Positions 10,724 through 19,992 are shown, numbered from the stretch's first letter. The stretch is 64,000 nucleotides of DNA from Sthenelais limicola (GCA_942159475.1 OW804099.1:10865954-10929953); one strand, 5' to 3'. Program-made: numbers and translations. The notes: generated by a model not told the origin, from the sequence alone.

Positions 10724-11230
10724 CTATCCGATCCCAAGCCTGACCGGACGCTTGGAGACTCGTTTGCCAATGCCTCGCGTCGCGACATCGGGCGGCCTCG
10801 TGGGATTCGGCACCTCCGAACCCCGTTGTACAAGCTTATCGGGCTTGTCTGCCTTAGGTACCAAGGGTTTCCTACCCTTGTTCTGCTGGTTCGGTAGAGG
10901 AGTTGGTCGCTTTGGAGGGGACACGGTCTCCTTCGTACACCCCTTTTTGTGTTTTGGTGGGCGGCCACGCCTGTTCGCGAGACTAACTTTCCGGAGAAGT
11001 GTTTTCTCTAACGACTTAGCGAGCTCTTGGCCGGCCACGGCCTTGCCCTTCTCCAGCGACACCACATCTCTACCAGCAGCCACAAGCCTTCTATACTCAG
11101 GAGCTTGTTCCAACCCGGTCGTTTTGCGGAGCTCTCCCCTGTTATCAGGGTCAAGAACGGATTTCATCAGATCTCCACTCCACTTGACACCACCGGCGAC
11201 ACCTACGACATTTTCGTGTTTTTCGCACAT
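10724..11230 (-). pseudogene. Element 1 displaced pol C-terminal tail
   Basis: This frame continues the post-integrase tail (G-G-V-K-W-S-G-D-L-M-K through R-R-G-R-P-P-K-H) into a Lys/Pro-rich end and a stop at 10724. It is probably the native C-terminus of pol. A duplication/deletion upstream has put it one base out of frame with the reverse transcriptase/integrase ORF, so the current pol stops at 11151 without it. Confidence 0.65.
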
Positions 11231-11516
11231 TACACTCGGGGCATAACTGAATCCATCTTTTTATGTCCCCCGACTGAGCCGGCCAGAAGAACCTTCTTCG
11301 TAAAGCATCTTTTGTTCTGGCGTGCCCAAAGTGTCCCGCTGAGGCCGGGCCGTGATATCGCCTGAACATAGATAGGCGTTGGTCAAACGGCAACACGATC
11401 CTTGGGAAAACATGTCCAGTCGAAGGTTTTCTCCACTTGAAAGTGAGTACCCCTTCTTCTAAACACAAATCCGTCTTGTGACTCCAGATTGTTCTGAATT
11501 CATCACTTTCACTAGT
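10949..11516 (-). repeat. Element 1 rearranged duplicate of two pol blocks
   Basis: Block A' (11215-11516) repeats 12601-12902 at a constant offset of 1386. Block B' (10949-11196) repeats 11523-11770 at an offset of 574. I saw no mismatches in either. The roughly 830 bp between A and B in the original (integrase core and GPF module) are missing between A' and B'. The junction lies near 11197-11214 (TACGACAT then TTTCGTG). Confidence 0.9.
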
Positions 11517-14500
11517 GTTTTGGTGTTTTGGTGGGCGGCCACGCCTGTTCGCGAGACTAACTTTCCGGAGAAGTGTTTTCTCTAACGACTTAGCGAGCTC
11601 TTGGCCGGCCACGGCCTTGCCCTTCTCCAGCGACACCACATCTCTACCAGCAGCCACAAGCCTTCTATACTCAGGAGCTTGTTCCAACCCGGTCGTTTTG
11701 CGGAGCTCTCCCCTGTTATCAGGGTCAAGAACGGATTTCATCAGATCTCCACTCCACTTGACACCACCGGCCGCGGTATCTACGACATAGGAGTTGCCTC
11801 CTAATGCACGGGTTATTTTAAACGGACCATCCCACTTCGCACCATATTTGTTCGCCGCCTTTGGTGGGTAATATCTATATATCCAGTCCCCCACTTCAAA
11901 TGACCGGTTTGTTGCGGACAAATCAAAATGGCGTTTCTGAGCGATGGCCGTTTTCTTCAACGTACGACGCACATATTCGTGCAACTTCCGTAAATTTTTA
12001 CGAAGATCCTCGATGAAACCTGAGCCGGAGGGGAAGTCCAAGCCATTTCGAGGTACACCATGAATTAGATCCGCAGGTGTATATGCCTCTGTTCCGAAAA
12101 CCACGGAATGAGGAGTGCAGCCCGTACTCGCGTTAATCGTATTATTATATGCCGCCGCGATGCATGGGATATAAGTGTCCCAATCATCCGCGCCATAATT
12201 CGCATAACACGAGAGCTGTTCCACGAGAACACGATTAAACCTTTCTGCCTGCCTGTTTGCCTGTGGCCTATACGGGAGAGTTGTCTGTTTCTTCGTGTCG
12301 TAGAGATTGCAGAGTTCCCGGAATAATTCTCCATCAAACTCTGGGCCCCCATCAGTTTGTATCGCTCGGGGCGCGCCAAACCGCAGGATCCAATTGCGAA
12401 ATACTGTCCAGGCGACTGTCGCCGCCTTATGGTTCGGTAAGCAGTATGCTTCCGACCACTTTGAAAAGTAATCCACGATGACCAATACACAAGCATTTCC
12501 TCTCATGCTAGTCTTAAAGCCACTAAGGATATCCATCGAGATTCTACTGAACCTCTCTCCCGTGAGCTCTTTTTGCAATGGCGATTTATTGACACCTTTT
12601 CGTGTTTTTCGCACATTACACTCGGGGCATAACTGAATCCATCTTTTTATGTCCCCCGACTGAGCCGGCCAGAAGAACCTTCTTCGTAAAGCATCTTTTG
12701 TTCTGGCGTGCCCAAAGTGTCCCGCTGAGGCCGGGCCGTGATATCGCCTGAACATAGATAGGCGTTGGTCAAACGGCAACACGATCCTTGGGAAAACATG
12801 TCCAGTCGAAGGTTTTCTCCACTTGAAAGTGAGTACCCCTTCTTCTAAACACAAATCCGTCTTGTGACTCCAGATTGTTCTGAATTCATCACTTTCACTA
12901 GTCAGATTTGCGGGTTCCCGGTTCTTTTCCAGGAAACCCATGATACGATTGATAGTATCGTCCGTGCGCTGTTGCTCACGGATAGTCTGGTTTACAGATA
13001 CGAGATTGTCGTCCGTGCCTTTCCCCTCCCCCACGAAACCAGCTATAGCGGCTTCGTGTGCCCCACAATCATCGCAATCTGTACGTTTACAACGACTGTA
13101 GGGTCTACGAGAGAGGCCGTCCGCATTTTCATGCTTCTTGCCCGGGCGGTGTTGAATAATCCCTTTGTTAGTAACCCCGTACTGCTGTAAGTCCAGCAAC
13201 CAACGAGCCAGCATATTTTCTGGTTCCTTGAAGGTCATAAGCCACGTAAGAGACGAGTGGTCCGTACGGACTATGAAGTCTGCGCCGTATAAATAATGTT
13301 TGAATTTCCGCACATAATATACAACCGCTAGCAGCTCCCTGTACGTAGTACAGTAGTTTTTCTGCGATTTCGAGAGCGAATTACTGGCGTATGCGATCAC
13401 CCGCTCTTGCTCATCCTGAACCTGCGATAGGACCGCCCCCATGGCCGTACCACTCGCATCCGTATCCAGAATAAACTGGCCAGACGCTCGTGGATACGCC
13501 AAGACGGACGTGGACAGCAAGGCTTTCTTCGTAGCCTCGAATGCATCATCGAGCTCACTATTCCAAGTAAGCTTATACCGTAGTACCTTTTGCCCGGCTG
13601 TTGCAGTTTCCTGCAATGGCCGCACAAGATCATTAAAACTCGGAATGAACTGACGGTAATATGAAGCGAAGCCCAGAAATGATCTGATGTCCTTCACTGT
13701 CAACGGAATAGGCCAAGTTACAACCGCTCGCGTCTTCTCCGGATCCGCCCGTATCCCCTCCTTAGATACGATGCGACCCAAGTACTGTACCTCTTTACGA
13801 AAGAGGCGACACTTTTTCGGTTTCAACTTAAGGCCGTACGCCATCAACCTATCAAACACTAACCTCGTGTTCGTAATCGCATCATGGATAGTTGCACCAT
13901 AAATGATCACATCGTCTAGATAGACGACGCAGATCTTGCCATTAAGCCCCCGGAGAATCTCCGTCATCATTTTCTGAAACGTGGCCGGGGCGTTGCAAAG
14001 ACCAAACGGCATCACCTTAAACTGGTATAACCCCGTGGAAGTAGTGAAAGCCGTTTTCTCCTTACTGTCCGGATCCATGGCTATTTGCCAATAGCCACTC
14101 TCCAGATCTAGGGTACAAAACCACGCATTGCCACCAAGCGCTTCTAGACAGTCGTCTATCCGCGGTAGTGGGTACGAGTCTTTTCGTGTCACATTGTTCA
14201 GTCTCCTGAAATCAACGCAAACCCTAGTTGAACCATCCGGTTTCGGAACAAGAACCGTGGGGAAGGCCCACGGGCCGTTTCCCTCCTCGATCTTATCCTC
14301 CGCTAGCATTTTACTGACCTGGGAGTCCAGAGCCTCCTGTTTTGCCAAGGGAACTCGACGAAAAGGTAACTTTATAGGCTTAGTGTCACCCGTGTCGATG
14401 GAGTGTAGAACCCTGTTCGTAAACCCCAATTGTTCACCTTGCAATCTGAACACCCGCTTTTTCGCGTATACCAACTCGCGCACCTCTTTCAAGGTTTCAG

Positions 14501-14558
14501 TATCCGCTACTTCAGCGCCCTCTATGATAGATTCCAGTTCAGGGATGCTAGTAATTGA
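11151..14558 (-). CDS. pol: Element 1 pol: reverse transcriptase, RNase H, integrase
   Basis: Open frame continuing directly after an in-frame TGA that closes the protease ORF; no ATG starts it, so it depends on upstream translation. Reverse transcriptase has the Y-L-D-D box (about 13914-13925) and preceding L-P-F-G-L-C-N-A-P. RNase H starts at D-T-D-A-S-G. Integrase has the H-H-C-C zinc module (H-F-G-H ... C-P-E-C), the catalytic D, D, E residues (M-D-I-L, T-D-G-G-P, Q-A-E-R-F) and a G-P-F chromatin-type tail module. The order RT-RNase H-integrase is that of Ty3/gypsy. The last roughly 130 codons are anomalous: a second copy of the zinc module follows the tail and then runs out of frame to a stop at 11151. 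The catalytic core looks complete. Confidence 0.9.
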   Translation of the reverse strand, partial: SITSIPELESIIEGAEVADTETLKEVRELVYAKKRVFRLQGEQLGFTNRVLHSIDTGDTKPIKLPFRRVPLAKQEALDSQVSKMLAEDKIEEGNGPWAFPTVLVPKPDGSTRVCVDFRRLNNVTRKDSYPLPRIDDCLEALGGNAWFCTLDLESGYWQIAMDPDSKEKTAFTTSTGLYQFKVMPFGLCNAPATFQKMMTEILRGLNGKICVVYLDDVIIYGATIHDAITNTRLVFDRLMAYGLKLKPKKCRLFRKEVQYLGRIVSKEGIRADPEKTRAVVTWPIPLTVKDIRSFLGFASYYRQFIPSFNDLVRPLQETATAGQKVLRYKLTWNSELDDAFEATKKALLSTSVLAYPRASGQFILDTDASGTAMGAVLSQVQDEQERVIAYASNSLSKSQKNYCTTYRELLAVVYYVRKFKHYLYGADFIVRTDHSSLTWLMTFKEPENMLARWLLDLQQYGVTNKGIIQHRPGKKHENADGLSRRPYSRCKRTDCDDCGAHEAAIAGFVGEGKGTDDNLVSVNQTIREQQRTDDTINRIMGFLEKNREPANLTSESDEFRTIWSHKTDLCLEEGVLTFKWRKPSTGHVFPRIVLPFDQRLSMFRRYHGPASAGHFGHARTKDALRRRFFWPAQSGDIKRWIQLCPECNVRKTRKGVNKSPLQKELTGERFSRISMDILSGFKTSMRGNACVLVIVDYFSKWSEAYCLPNHKAATVAWTVFRNWILRFGAPRAIQTDGGPEFDGELFRELCNLYDTKKQTTLPYRPQANRQAERFNRVLVEQLSCYANYGADDWDTYIPCIAAAYNNTINASTGCTPHSVVFGTEAYTPADLIHGVPRNGLDFPSGSGFIEDLRKNLRKLHEYVRRTLKKTAIAQKRHFDLSATNRSFEVGDWIYRYYPPKAANKYGAKWDGPFKITRALGGNSYVVDTAAGGVKWSGDLMKSVLDPDNRGELRKTTGLEQAPEYRRLVAAGRDVVSLEKGKAVAGQELAKSLEKTLLRKVSLANRRGRPPKHQNTSESDEFRTIWSHKTDLCLEEGVLTFKWRKPSTGHVFPRIVLPFDQRLSMFRRYHGPASAGHFGHARTKDALRRRFFWPAQSGDIKRWIQLCPECNVRKTRKCRRCRRWCQVEWRSDEIRS

Positions 14559-14561
14559 TCA
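14559..14561 (-). other. Single in-frame TGA between protease and reverse transcriptase
   Basis: Context AGC TGA TCA ATT on the minus strand. The frame is open on both sides. It is either a readthrough codon or a nonsense mutation, for example CGA to TGA. Confidence 0.75.
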
Positions 14562-15706
14562 GCTATCGGAGGTCAGCTTTCGCTTACCCCCCGTGCTGGA
14601 CCCGTTCACGGATTCTGCTCTTGCATCCGCCAGATGCGAATAGTCACCCGTGAAGTTTGCCGCTACCTCATAAGCGGATGCCACGGGCGTCCCGCGTGGC
14701 ATGACTATTGCAAGTCCCGTTGGATTCATAATAGGAAGCTCGTGGCAGTGAGCAGACGATACATATGTATCGCAACCCTCCACGAGACCGTCTACTTGTA
14801 ACCCTACATCTGACTCCATGATATAGCCCACGTCGTTCTCGGGTAGGGACACATCCACAGACGCGACCTTTACCTCGAACGCGGCCAACCGCACATCCTC
14901 TCGTAGGAATGCAGTCGATATCGCTCCTTTCCGTCGACAGAATACGTGATTCTTGCCTCCTTCCAAGAGCATCTTCCCAGGCCCCGTCATGCTAGTATCA
15001 TAGCGCCACATGAAGTCTTGGCCCAGCACGGCCTCCTCCCCGCCGCCTAGACCATCGACTACGAGACAGGCATTCGGATACGAACGCCCTGCGATCTCAA
15101 AGTCAAAGACCGCATACCCCATCGTCACTGGAGTACCACCCGCAAGTGGTTTTACCCGGACCCGCGAAGCGAGCAGGTCGGGCTTGCGAGCTAGCGATTC
15201 ATAGAATTGTTTAGACACTAGTGAGGTAGTTGCACCTGTGTCGTATAAAAATTCTCCTCGCCTAGTACCCACTGTGACGGGTACGTACCATCTATCCACT
15301 ATCGCTACCACGTCGATAGGAATAGAGAGATCCCGGCTGGCCGCAGAACTAGTCAAATTCTTAACACAGCGTTCCCCACCCACGGTAGAGCTAACCGCGA
15401 GCAGCGCCGTGCCAGCGTCAGTATAGCGGCCGTCCAAACACATTCCACGATCTCGTGGAATGGCTCGAACGCTACTAACCGACTCCTTAGACCAAGGTTT
15501 CGTGTCTGCGGGCCTTGTCGGGTCCTCACCCTCCATCACCCCAGTTTCCTCCTTGTTTCGTTCTGCCTGCCTACCTGACCTCCCCAGATTGTACGACCCT
15601 TCTGGAGGTCTTTTGCCCGAGCGGGCTACGGAAGGGTTCCCCCTCCCGTCACGAGTTCCGTCGAACTTGCGGGTCTCGTCACCGCTTCCTTGCGAGACCC
15701 ACGTCA
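14559..15706 (-). CDS. pro: Element 1 protease region
   Basis: Open frame in the -1 register relative to gag, entered at the slippery site 15707-15713 rather than at an ATG. About 380 codons. The retropepsin active site is F-L-Y-D-T-G-A-T-T-S-L-V, followed by a flap-like G-G-T-P-V and an I-A-G/L-G-Q-D-F region, as in aspartic proteases that act as dimers. Long flanking segments have no recognised domain. It stops at TGA (14559-14561), after which the same frame stays open into reverse transcriptase. Confidence 0.85.
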
Positions 15707-15713
15707 ATTTCCC
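15671..15713 (-). promoter_or_regulatory. Element 1 -1 ribosomal frameshift signal
   Basis: Slippery heptamer G-GGA-AAT (15707-15713) in the gag frame, immediately followed by the gag stop TGA (15704-15706). After a 6-nt spacer (15701-15706) comes a perfect 8-bp stem, GGGTCTCG at 15693-15700 with CGAGACCC at 15671-15678, and a 14-nt loop. Slipping back one base enters the protease frame exactly. This matches the known X-XXY-YYZ plus structure arrangement of retroviral frameshift sites. Confidence 0.85.
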
Positions 15714-17737
15714 TTAGTTGATTTATCTTCCAGGGAATTTGAGTCGTCACCATTTTCTTTCGCGACGAAAGCGCGAAACTTTTTCAGGTATTGACAACTG
15801 GCTTGCAGGTGGGTAGTTTTCCCACAAAGCCAACAAGCTGGCTCTGGACGAGTCGCTTTCGTGTCCTTCTTCCTGTAGTCAGTTTTCGTGACTATCTTCT
15901 TGGAAGATTTGGACAAAGTCTTGGTTTTATCCCAAGCCTTTTTGGTGCTACGGTCTGACTTTTTACTGTCATCCTTTCGCACGTCCTTCCGCATAGCCTG
16001 GAAGGCCGCGAAATCGGCTATTAACTCCGATTCCGAATCAGAATCCGGGACTTCGGTCCCTGTAGACGCCCCCGAAGTCTCGTCCGCTGACGAGTCAGAG
16101 TCGGACTGCGCTTCTGCTTCCGCAGCCGCGTAAGAAGCCTTCCGCTCCTTGTCCTTTCTCTGTCCGTAGAACTTATATCCCCTAGCTTTAAATTTAGAGG
16201 ACTGTCCCGGCGTGGAACCCAAGACGCGCTGATATGCTTCCGGGCCACCTGCTCGCACGAAATCTGTTGCGAGATCTACGCAATCTTGCATAGACTTTGG
16301 GCGATTAGTTTGCACCCACATGCCCAGAAATTTGTCTTCTAAGCCCGTGCAGAAGATTCGGATAGACTCCTTCTTCATATGTTCAAGGTATTGTCCCTCG
16401 TACGCACGTTTGCACAAGGTCAGCAGAGCCTCACCATAGTGTTGAAGTGATTCGCCAGGTTGTTGAACACGCTTGCGGTATTCCTCCTGGCGTTGTTCTT
16501 CGGTCTTTGTGTCCAATATGACACGAAGCCTCGTCACAACGTCACTTAACGTTAGGGACCTAGAATTTCCCCAAGTAGACTGGTTCACATGTCGTGAAGT
16601 CGCCATAATGAGTTCGCGCATCAGCGTTTCCTCCTGCCAACCGCAAAGTTCGGCATAGTTTATCGCAGATGCGAGATACTCTTCCCAATCCTCCCCATTG
16701 CGAAAAGGTTTGAGATTTTTAGGTTTAGGATTTTCTCCCTTGCCCGTTGATCCGTATAAACGAACTTCCGCAGGGCGGTCTTCGTTATACACAACACTAG
16801 CTTCCATTTCGGGCATCATCGAACGCCTACACTTAGTAGTGCTCGTTGGTCCCGTCGAACGGTAGTCTGGTTCGTGACCAGTTGACAAACCCTGTTTGGC
16901 CTGTAAATCGTTGTCCAACAATGGAATCGAAACATTAGTCAACGAGTAGTTGAGGCCATTGTCCGAAGGAGACGACTCTACGAAGTCGACTCTTCTTCCT
17001 GTAGTCTTAAAACCTGCCGGAGTGCTAGGCAAGCCCTGGGCTCGCATTTCCGTGCTGTCCGTATTCTGCGAAGGCTGTTGCACTCGCGGATCCGGGCTAC
17101 CTTGAGGCAGAATCGCAGGATATCTCCGATCCAACATATCGATCAGATATTGAGGGCAAACCGCATGTTCGTGTAGACCACGATACAGCCGCTGTACACG
17201 CTTCAACGGAAGTTGTTCGTGCATTACCCACAGTAAGTCGAGTGTTCCTCGAATCTCACCTTCAGCGATTTCGCCTGGTGGTTCTCCCGTCTTGTCGTAA
17301 GAACAAAGAACGGTAGTCAACTGGTCCATCATGACCTTCGCGTCATCGCTCTGTCCCAGCGGGACTGCTGTTTTGACGGTTTCCGGCGGCTTAACATCGG
17401 AAAGCTCCGACCCATCCGCCTCGCCTGTTTCGACGCTGAAACCCGCACGCTCTACGAGCTTGCGAAGATTGTCCTCGTTGTAACACGAGCGCAACCCTAA
17501 AACAATAGCTATTAGTTTCTCAACCAAGCTTTGTGTGTCCGGATTGACAATCAATCCGTCGGCACGCATATTGTCTATGTGTGCAACTACTTGCTCTAGT
17601 TGAGCAAATGAGTCGTTCGCAAAATTTTGCGCATCGCCCTGACGTCTCGTTAACATCTGAGCGAGAGCCTCGCATGCTCGCTGCTCGGCTTCAGCCTTGG
17701 CCGCGGCCTTGGCTGCTTCCTCGTCGCCAAGAGTCAT
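15704..17737 (-). CDS. gag: Element 1 gag polyprotein
   Basis: From the first ATG after the primer-binding site (17735-17737; M-T-L-G-D-E-E), 677 codons. The frame is also open upstream to a GTG overlapping the primer-binding site, but GTG is not a normal eukaryotic start. The middle (about 350-520) is the capsid-like segment, with W-E-E-Y-L and later L-Q-H-Y-G-E-A-L-L-T-L-C. A Ser/Asp-rich linker follows, then a lysine-rich region. Near the C-terminus is a CCHC zinc knuckle, C-W-L-C-G-K-T-T-H-L-Q-A-S-C, the RNA-binding signature of nucleocapsid. It ends at TGA directly after the slippery heptamer. Confidence 0.9.
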   Translation of the reverse strand: MTLGDEEAAKAAAKAEAEQRACEALAQMLTRRQGDAQNFANDSFAQLEQVVAHIDNMRADGLIVNPDTQSLVEKLIAIVLGLRSCYNEDNLRKLVERAGFSVETGEADGSELSDVKPPETVKTAVPLGQSDDAKVMMDQLTTVLCSYDKTGEPPGEIAEGEIRGTLDLLWVMHEQLPLKRVQRLYRGLHEHAVCPQYLIDMLDRRYPAILPQGSPDPRVQQPSQNTDSTEMRAQGLPSTPAGFKTTGRRVDFVESSPSDNGLNYSLTNVSIPLLDNDLQAKQGLSTGHEPDYRSTGPTSTTKCRRSMMPEMEASVVYNEDRPAEVRLYGSTGKGENPKPKNLKPFRNGEDWEEYLASAINYAELCGWQEETLMRELIMATSRHVNQSTWGNSRSLTLSDVVTRLRVILDTKTEEQRQEEYRKRVQQPGESLQHYGEALLTLCKRAYEGQYLEHMKKESIRIFCTGLEDKFLGMWVQTNRPKSMQDCVDLATDFVRAGGPEAYQRVLGSTPGQSSKFKARGYKFYGQRKDKERKASYAAAEAEAQSDSDSSADETSGASTGTEVPDSDSESELIADFAAFQAMRKDVRKDDSKKSDRSTKKAWDKTKTLSKSSKKIVTKTDYRKKDTKATRPEPACWLCGKTTHLQASCQYLKKFRAFVAKENGDDSNSLEDKSTKGN

Positions 17738-17792
17738 CGTCTGACTCTCAGCATCGGGGATCCTTTCGGGAACTTCCCTACTCGGCCCTAGG

Positions 17793-17804
17793 CTCACGGC
17801 ACCA
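17793..17804 (-). other. Element 1 primer-binding site
   Basis: Minus-strand TGGTGCCGTGAG one base inside the 5' LTR. The first 11 bases are complementary to the 3' end typical of animal tRNA-His (TCACGGCACCA), so tRNA-His priming is likely. Confidence 0.75.
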
Positions 17805-17805
17805 A

Positions 17806-18230
17806 TGTAGTGAACCGCAGATTCGTGGGCGCGAGGTTACGAAATTCCGTAAAGAATCACGAATACGAGGAGATTCGTTTGAACCTGGTTTATTTCCCAA
17901 AGGTATACAGTTACAAAGGTATTGTCACTGAAGCAAGGGTGCTTAATTTGAACAACAGAAGTATCTCGGTCCGCGGCGCGGCTCGAGTCCGTAGTGTTAA
18001 GCGAAGCCTGGATCCCCTTGCGGAGGTAGTAGTATCCTCCGCCTACCGTCCGTCGGAGGGTGTCTGCAGTGTCGTCTGCACGGTGGTCGTATGTCGCCCC
18101 CTGACGGAACTGGCCGGAACTGGTGGTAGTCGTCTCCGGCGCTGGTAGAAGTGCCCCCGCTGTCGTAGCCTGGATGGTGATTGGCGATAGTCGACAGCCT
18201 CGCTGTATTCCGGGTGGCGGACCCACTACA
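17806..18230 (-). repeat. Element 1 5' LTR
   Basis: 425 bp partner of 5070-5494, TG...CA ends, one base different. Flanked on its outer side by GATC (18231-18234), matching GATC at 5066-5069. Confidence 0.95.
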
Positions 18231-18285
18231 GATCTGAATTATGAACAAGAATGTGTGCTCTCTACCGGTGCAGTGACCAAGCCCC

Positions 18286-18800
18286 TGGTGAAGGCTTCTC
18301 ACCTTTGCCTTGTAAGAGAAGGACAACTAGCCCAGGTATTACAGCACCAAGTAGGAGAACAACTACTATAATGACCCAGCCCCAGGTGAAGGTATAGCTT
18401 CTTACCTTTGCCTTGTAAGAGAAGGACAACTACCCCAGGTATTACAGCACCAAGTAGGAGAACAACTACTATAATGACCCAGCCCCAGGTGAAGGCTTCT
18501 TACCTTTGCCTTGTAAGAGAAGGACAACTACCCTGGGTATTACAGCACCAAGTAGGAGAACAACTACTATAATGACCCAGCCTTAGGTGAAGGTATAACT
18601 TCTTACCTCTGCCTTGTAAGAGAAGGACAACTACCCCAGGTATTACAGCACCAAGTAGGAGAACAACTACTATAATGACCCAGCCTTAGGTGAAGGCTTC
18701 TTACCTTTGCCTTGTAAGAGTAGAACAGCTACCCTGGGTATTACAGCACCAAGTAGGAGAACAACTACTATAATGACCCAGCCCCAGGTTAATGTATAAC
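18286..18800 (-). repeat. About 100-bp array copying the membrane-helix exon end and its splice donor
   Basis: Five tandem units on the minus strand. Each reads from W-G-W-V through a hydrophobic helix to L-L-Q-G-K-G and includes the donor GTAAGAAG. The parent is the end of the exon at 18808-19189. The units have no obvious acceptor and the unit length breaks the frame, so they are not ordinary cassette exons. Two further degraded units lie at 4640-4820, across Element 1. Confidence 0.85.
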
Positions 18801-18807
18801 TTCTTAC

Positions 18808-19189
18808 CTCTGCCTTGTGATATAAAGATGACTGAGACTACTACTGCAGCCCCAATTATCAGGGCAATAACTAGCATAAGGACCCAGCCCCAGGTGGGTG
18901 GAGCCTTGCAGCCTCTGGGATCACTACTTCCTTCATTCCCTTCAGTCGCGGGTGGAGCTTGTGCAGGAGACTCCTGCCTCTCTGTATCCAGGTGGGGATG
19001 TTGGATCTCTGGTACTGGCCTCCTCCAGGTGTCCTGTACATAGTCATAGGCATCATCATGGTCCACCAGTTCAGCCTCCAAGTAAGGTGAGGTTTGACTA
19101 TCCCATAGGTCATCGGGTGTGAGGTAAGTCAGATCAGTATGAAGATCTGCTAAGTTGTCAGGGGTGAGATACATGCTCTCAGGTAGATC
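18808..19189 (-). CDS. Exon with tyrosine motifs and transmembrane helix
   Basis: A 382-nt exon, acceptor TTTCCTTACAG, donor CAGAG then GTAAGAAG. The first 38 codons duplicate the exon at 19446-19559 and carry Y-L-T-P-D-N-L and Y-L-T-P-D-D-L. An acidic stretch with D-Y-V-Q-D and a Pro/Glu-rich segment follow. The exon then encodes a hydrophobic helix of about 22 residues starting W-G-W-V-L-M-L-V and ending in S-Q-G-R-G. The helix and donor part is the parent of the roughly 100-bp tandem units at 18300-18800. The tyrosine motifs suggest a cytoplasmic signalling tail; that is inference. Confidence 0.6.
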
Positions 19190-19445
19190 CTGTAAGGAAA
19201 TATTAAGTCACTGTCTATAAAGATGTTTCAATTATTGTTCATTATTTCAGTGGGCAACAAAATGTCAATCTGTAGAATATTAACTACACTACACTACACA
19301 ATAATGCCATACACAATTCTAAATCAGTTCCTTACTTCATATCAGGTTTCAAAGTATTTTATGAGCTATCATTTATGACAAAGTAAGATTTTGTGCACTT
19401 AATCACTGACTGGAGTCGTAAGCATAGATTGAAAGGATAAATAAC

Positions 19446-19559
19446 CTCCAAGTCAGGTGAGGTTTGACTATCCCATAGGTCATCCGGGGTGAGGTAAGTC
19501 AGATCAGTATGAAGATCCTCTAAGTTGTCCGGTGTGAGATACATGCTCTCAGGTAGATC
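19446..19559 (-). CDS. Duplicated tyrosine-motif exon (38 codons)
   Basis: A 114-nt exon, exactly 38 codons, phase 0 at both ends. The acceptor is CCCTGACAG; the donor after TTGGAG is weak (GTTATT). It encodes two copies of a Y-L-T-P-D-N/D-L motif spaced 16 residues apart. It is nearly identical to the first 114 nt of the exon at 19189, so it arose by tandem exon duplication. With phase 0 at both sides it can be included or skipped without frame change. Confidence 0.55.
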
Positions 19560-19896
19560 CTGTCAGGGAATAATATGTCAGTGTCTATATATAATTTTTT
19601 GTATAGGTTCTTATTGCATACAATTTCAATGTTGAATATTTCAATTATTGTTCATGATTTCAGTGGGCAACACAATGTCAGCCTTACTTTATATTGGTTT
19701 CAAAGCATTTTATGATCATTTAAGAGTAAGATTTTGTGCAATGATGTAAACTAATCACCGCCTGGGGTCGTAAGCATAGATTATGGGCCTGCTGCCTTTC
19801 CTTTACCTCAGGATTATGCACCATGAAGTGCACTGGCAGCCCTAAAAGTCAGACATTAATCCTTTATTTATTTATATGTGAATTTATCTAACATAC

Positions 19897-19992
19897 CAGT
19901 GATGTATCAATATTAGGGACCCCCTGTAGGACATCATTGGAGGCATCCTCTGGCAATTCACTGCTGAAGGCTGCATTTTCATATGTTGCCAT
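19897..19992 (-). CDS. First coding exon, N-terminal tail with TYENA motif
   Basis: Thirty-two codons from an ATG in a strong context (CAAGATGG) to donor CTG then GTATGT (19891-19896). The tail starts M-A-T-Y-E-N-A-A-F. Phosphorylated Y-x-N is the known binding motif of the GRB2 SH2 domain, so a signalling role is possible but unproven. A TTTCATAG just upstream of the ATG may be the acceptor of a 5'-UTR intron; no promoter was identified. Confidence 0.55.

Larger units (their letters stand above)
5070..18230 (-). mobile_element. Element 1: Ty3/gypsy-type LTR retrotransposon, 13.2 kb
   Basis: Two 425-bp LTRs (5070-5494, 17806-18230) begin TGTAGT and end ACTACA. They differ at only one position that I could find (about 5405 A versus 18141 G). 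A 4-bp GATC flanks both sides as target-site duplication, and the paralogous empty site GGATCTGAATTATG at 4617 supports the boundaries. Order on the minus strand: LTR, primer-binding site, gag, -1 frameshift signal, protease, in-frame TGA, reverse transcriptase, RNase H, integrase, about 1.6 kb non-coding with an internal promoter, accessory ORF, polypurine tract, LTR. The gene order with integrase after RNase H is that of Ty3/gypsy elements. The large size comes from the accessory ORF. Near-identical LTRs mean a recent insertion. Confidence 0.95.
400..19992 (-). other. Gene span: type II membrane protein with NHL propeller (six exons)
   Basis: Six exons were joined by eye because every junction keeps phase: 19897-19992 (phase 0 end), 19446-19559 (0), 18808-19189 (ends phase 1), 4872-4928 (1 to 1), 4537-4566 (1 to 1) and 400-1214 (enters phase 1, stop TGA at 400-402). 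The product would be about 497 residues: cytoplasmic tail with tyrosine motifs, one membrane helix, short Thr/Ser/Pro stalk, extracellular beta-propeller. The helix is N-terminal and no signal peptide is seen, so type II topology (N-terminus inside) is inferred. A 13-kb retrotransposon separates the helix exon from the stalk exons and would have to be spliced out with its intron. The stalk exons are very short, so others could have been missed. The gene family is not recognised; a surface receptor is the simplest reading. Confidence 0.65.

Noticed and set aside
19807..19841. 35-nt possible exon with CTTTTAG acceptor and GTAAAG donor in the receptor gene
   Set aside because: Its length is not a multiple of three and would break the otherwise consistent phase between the exons at 19897 and 19446.
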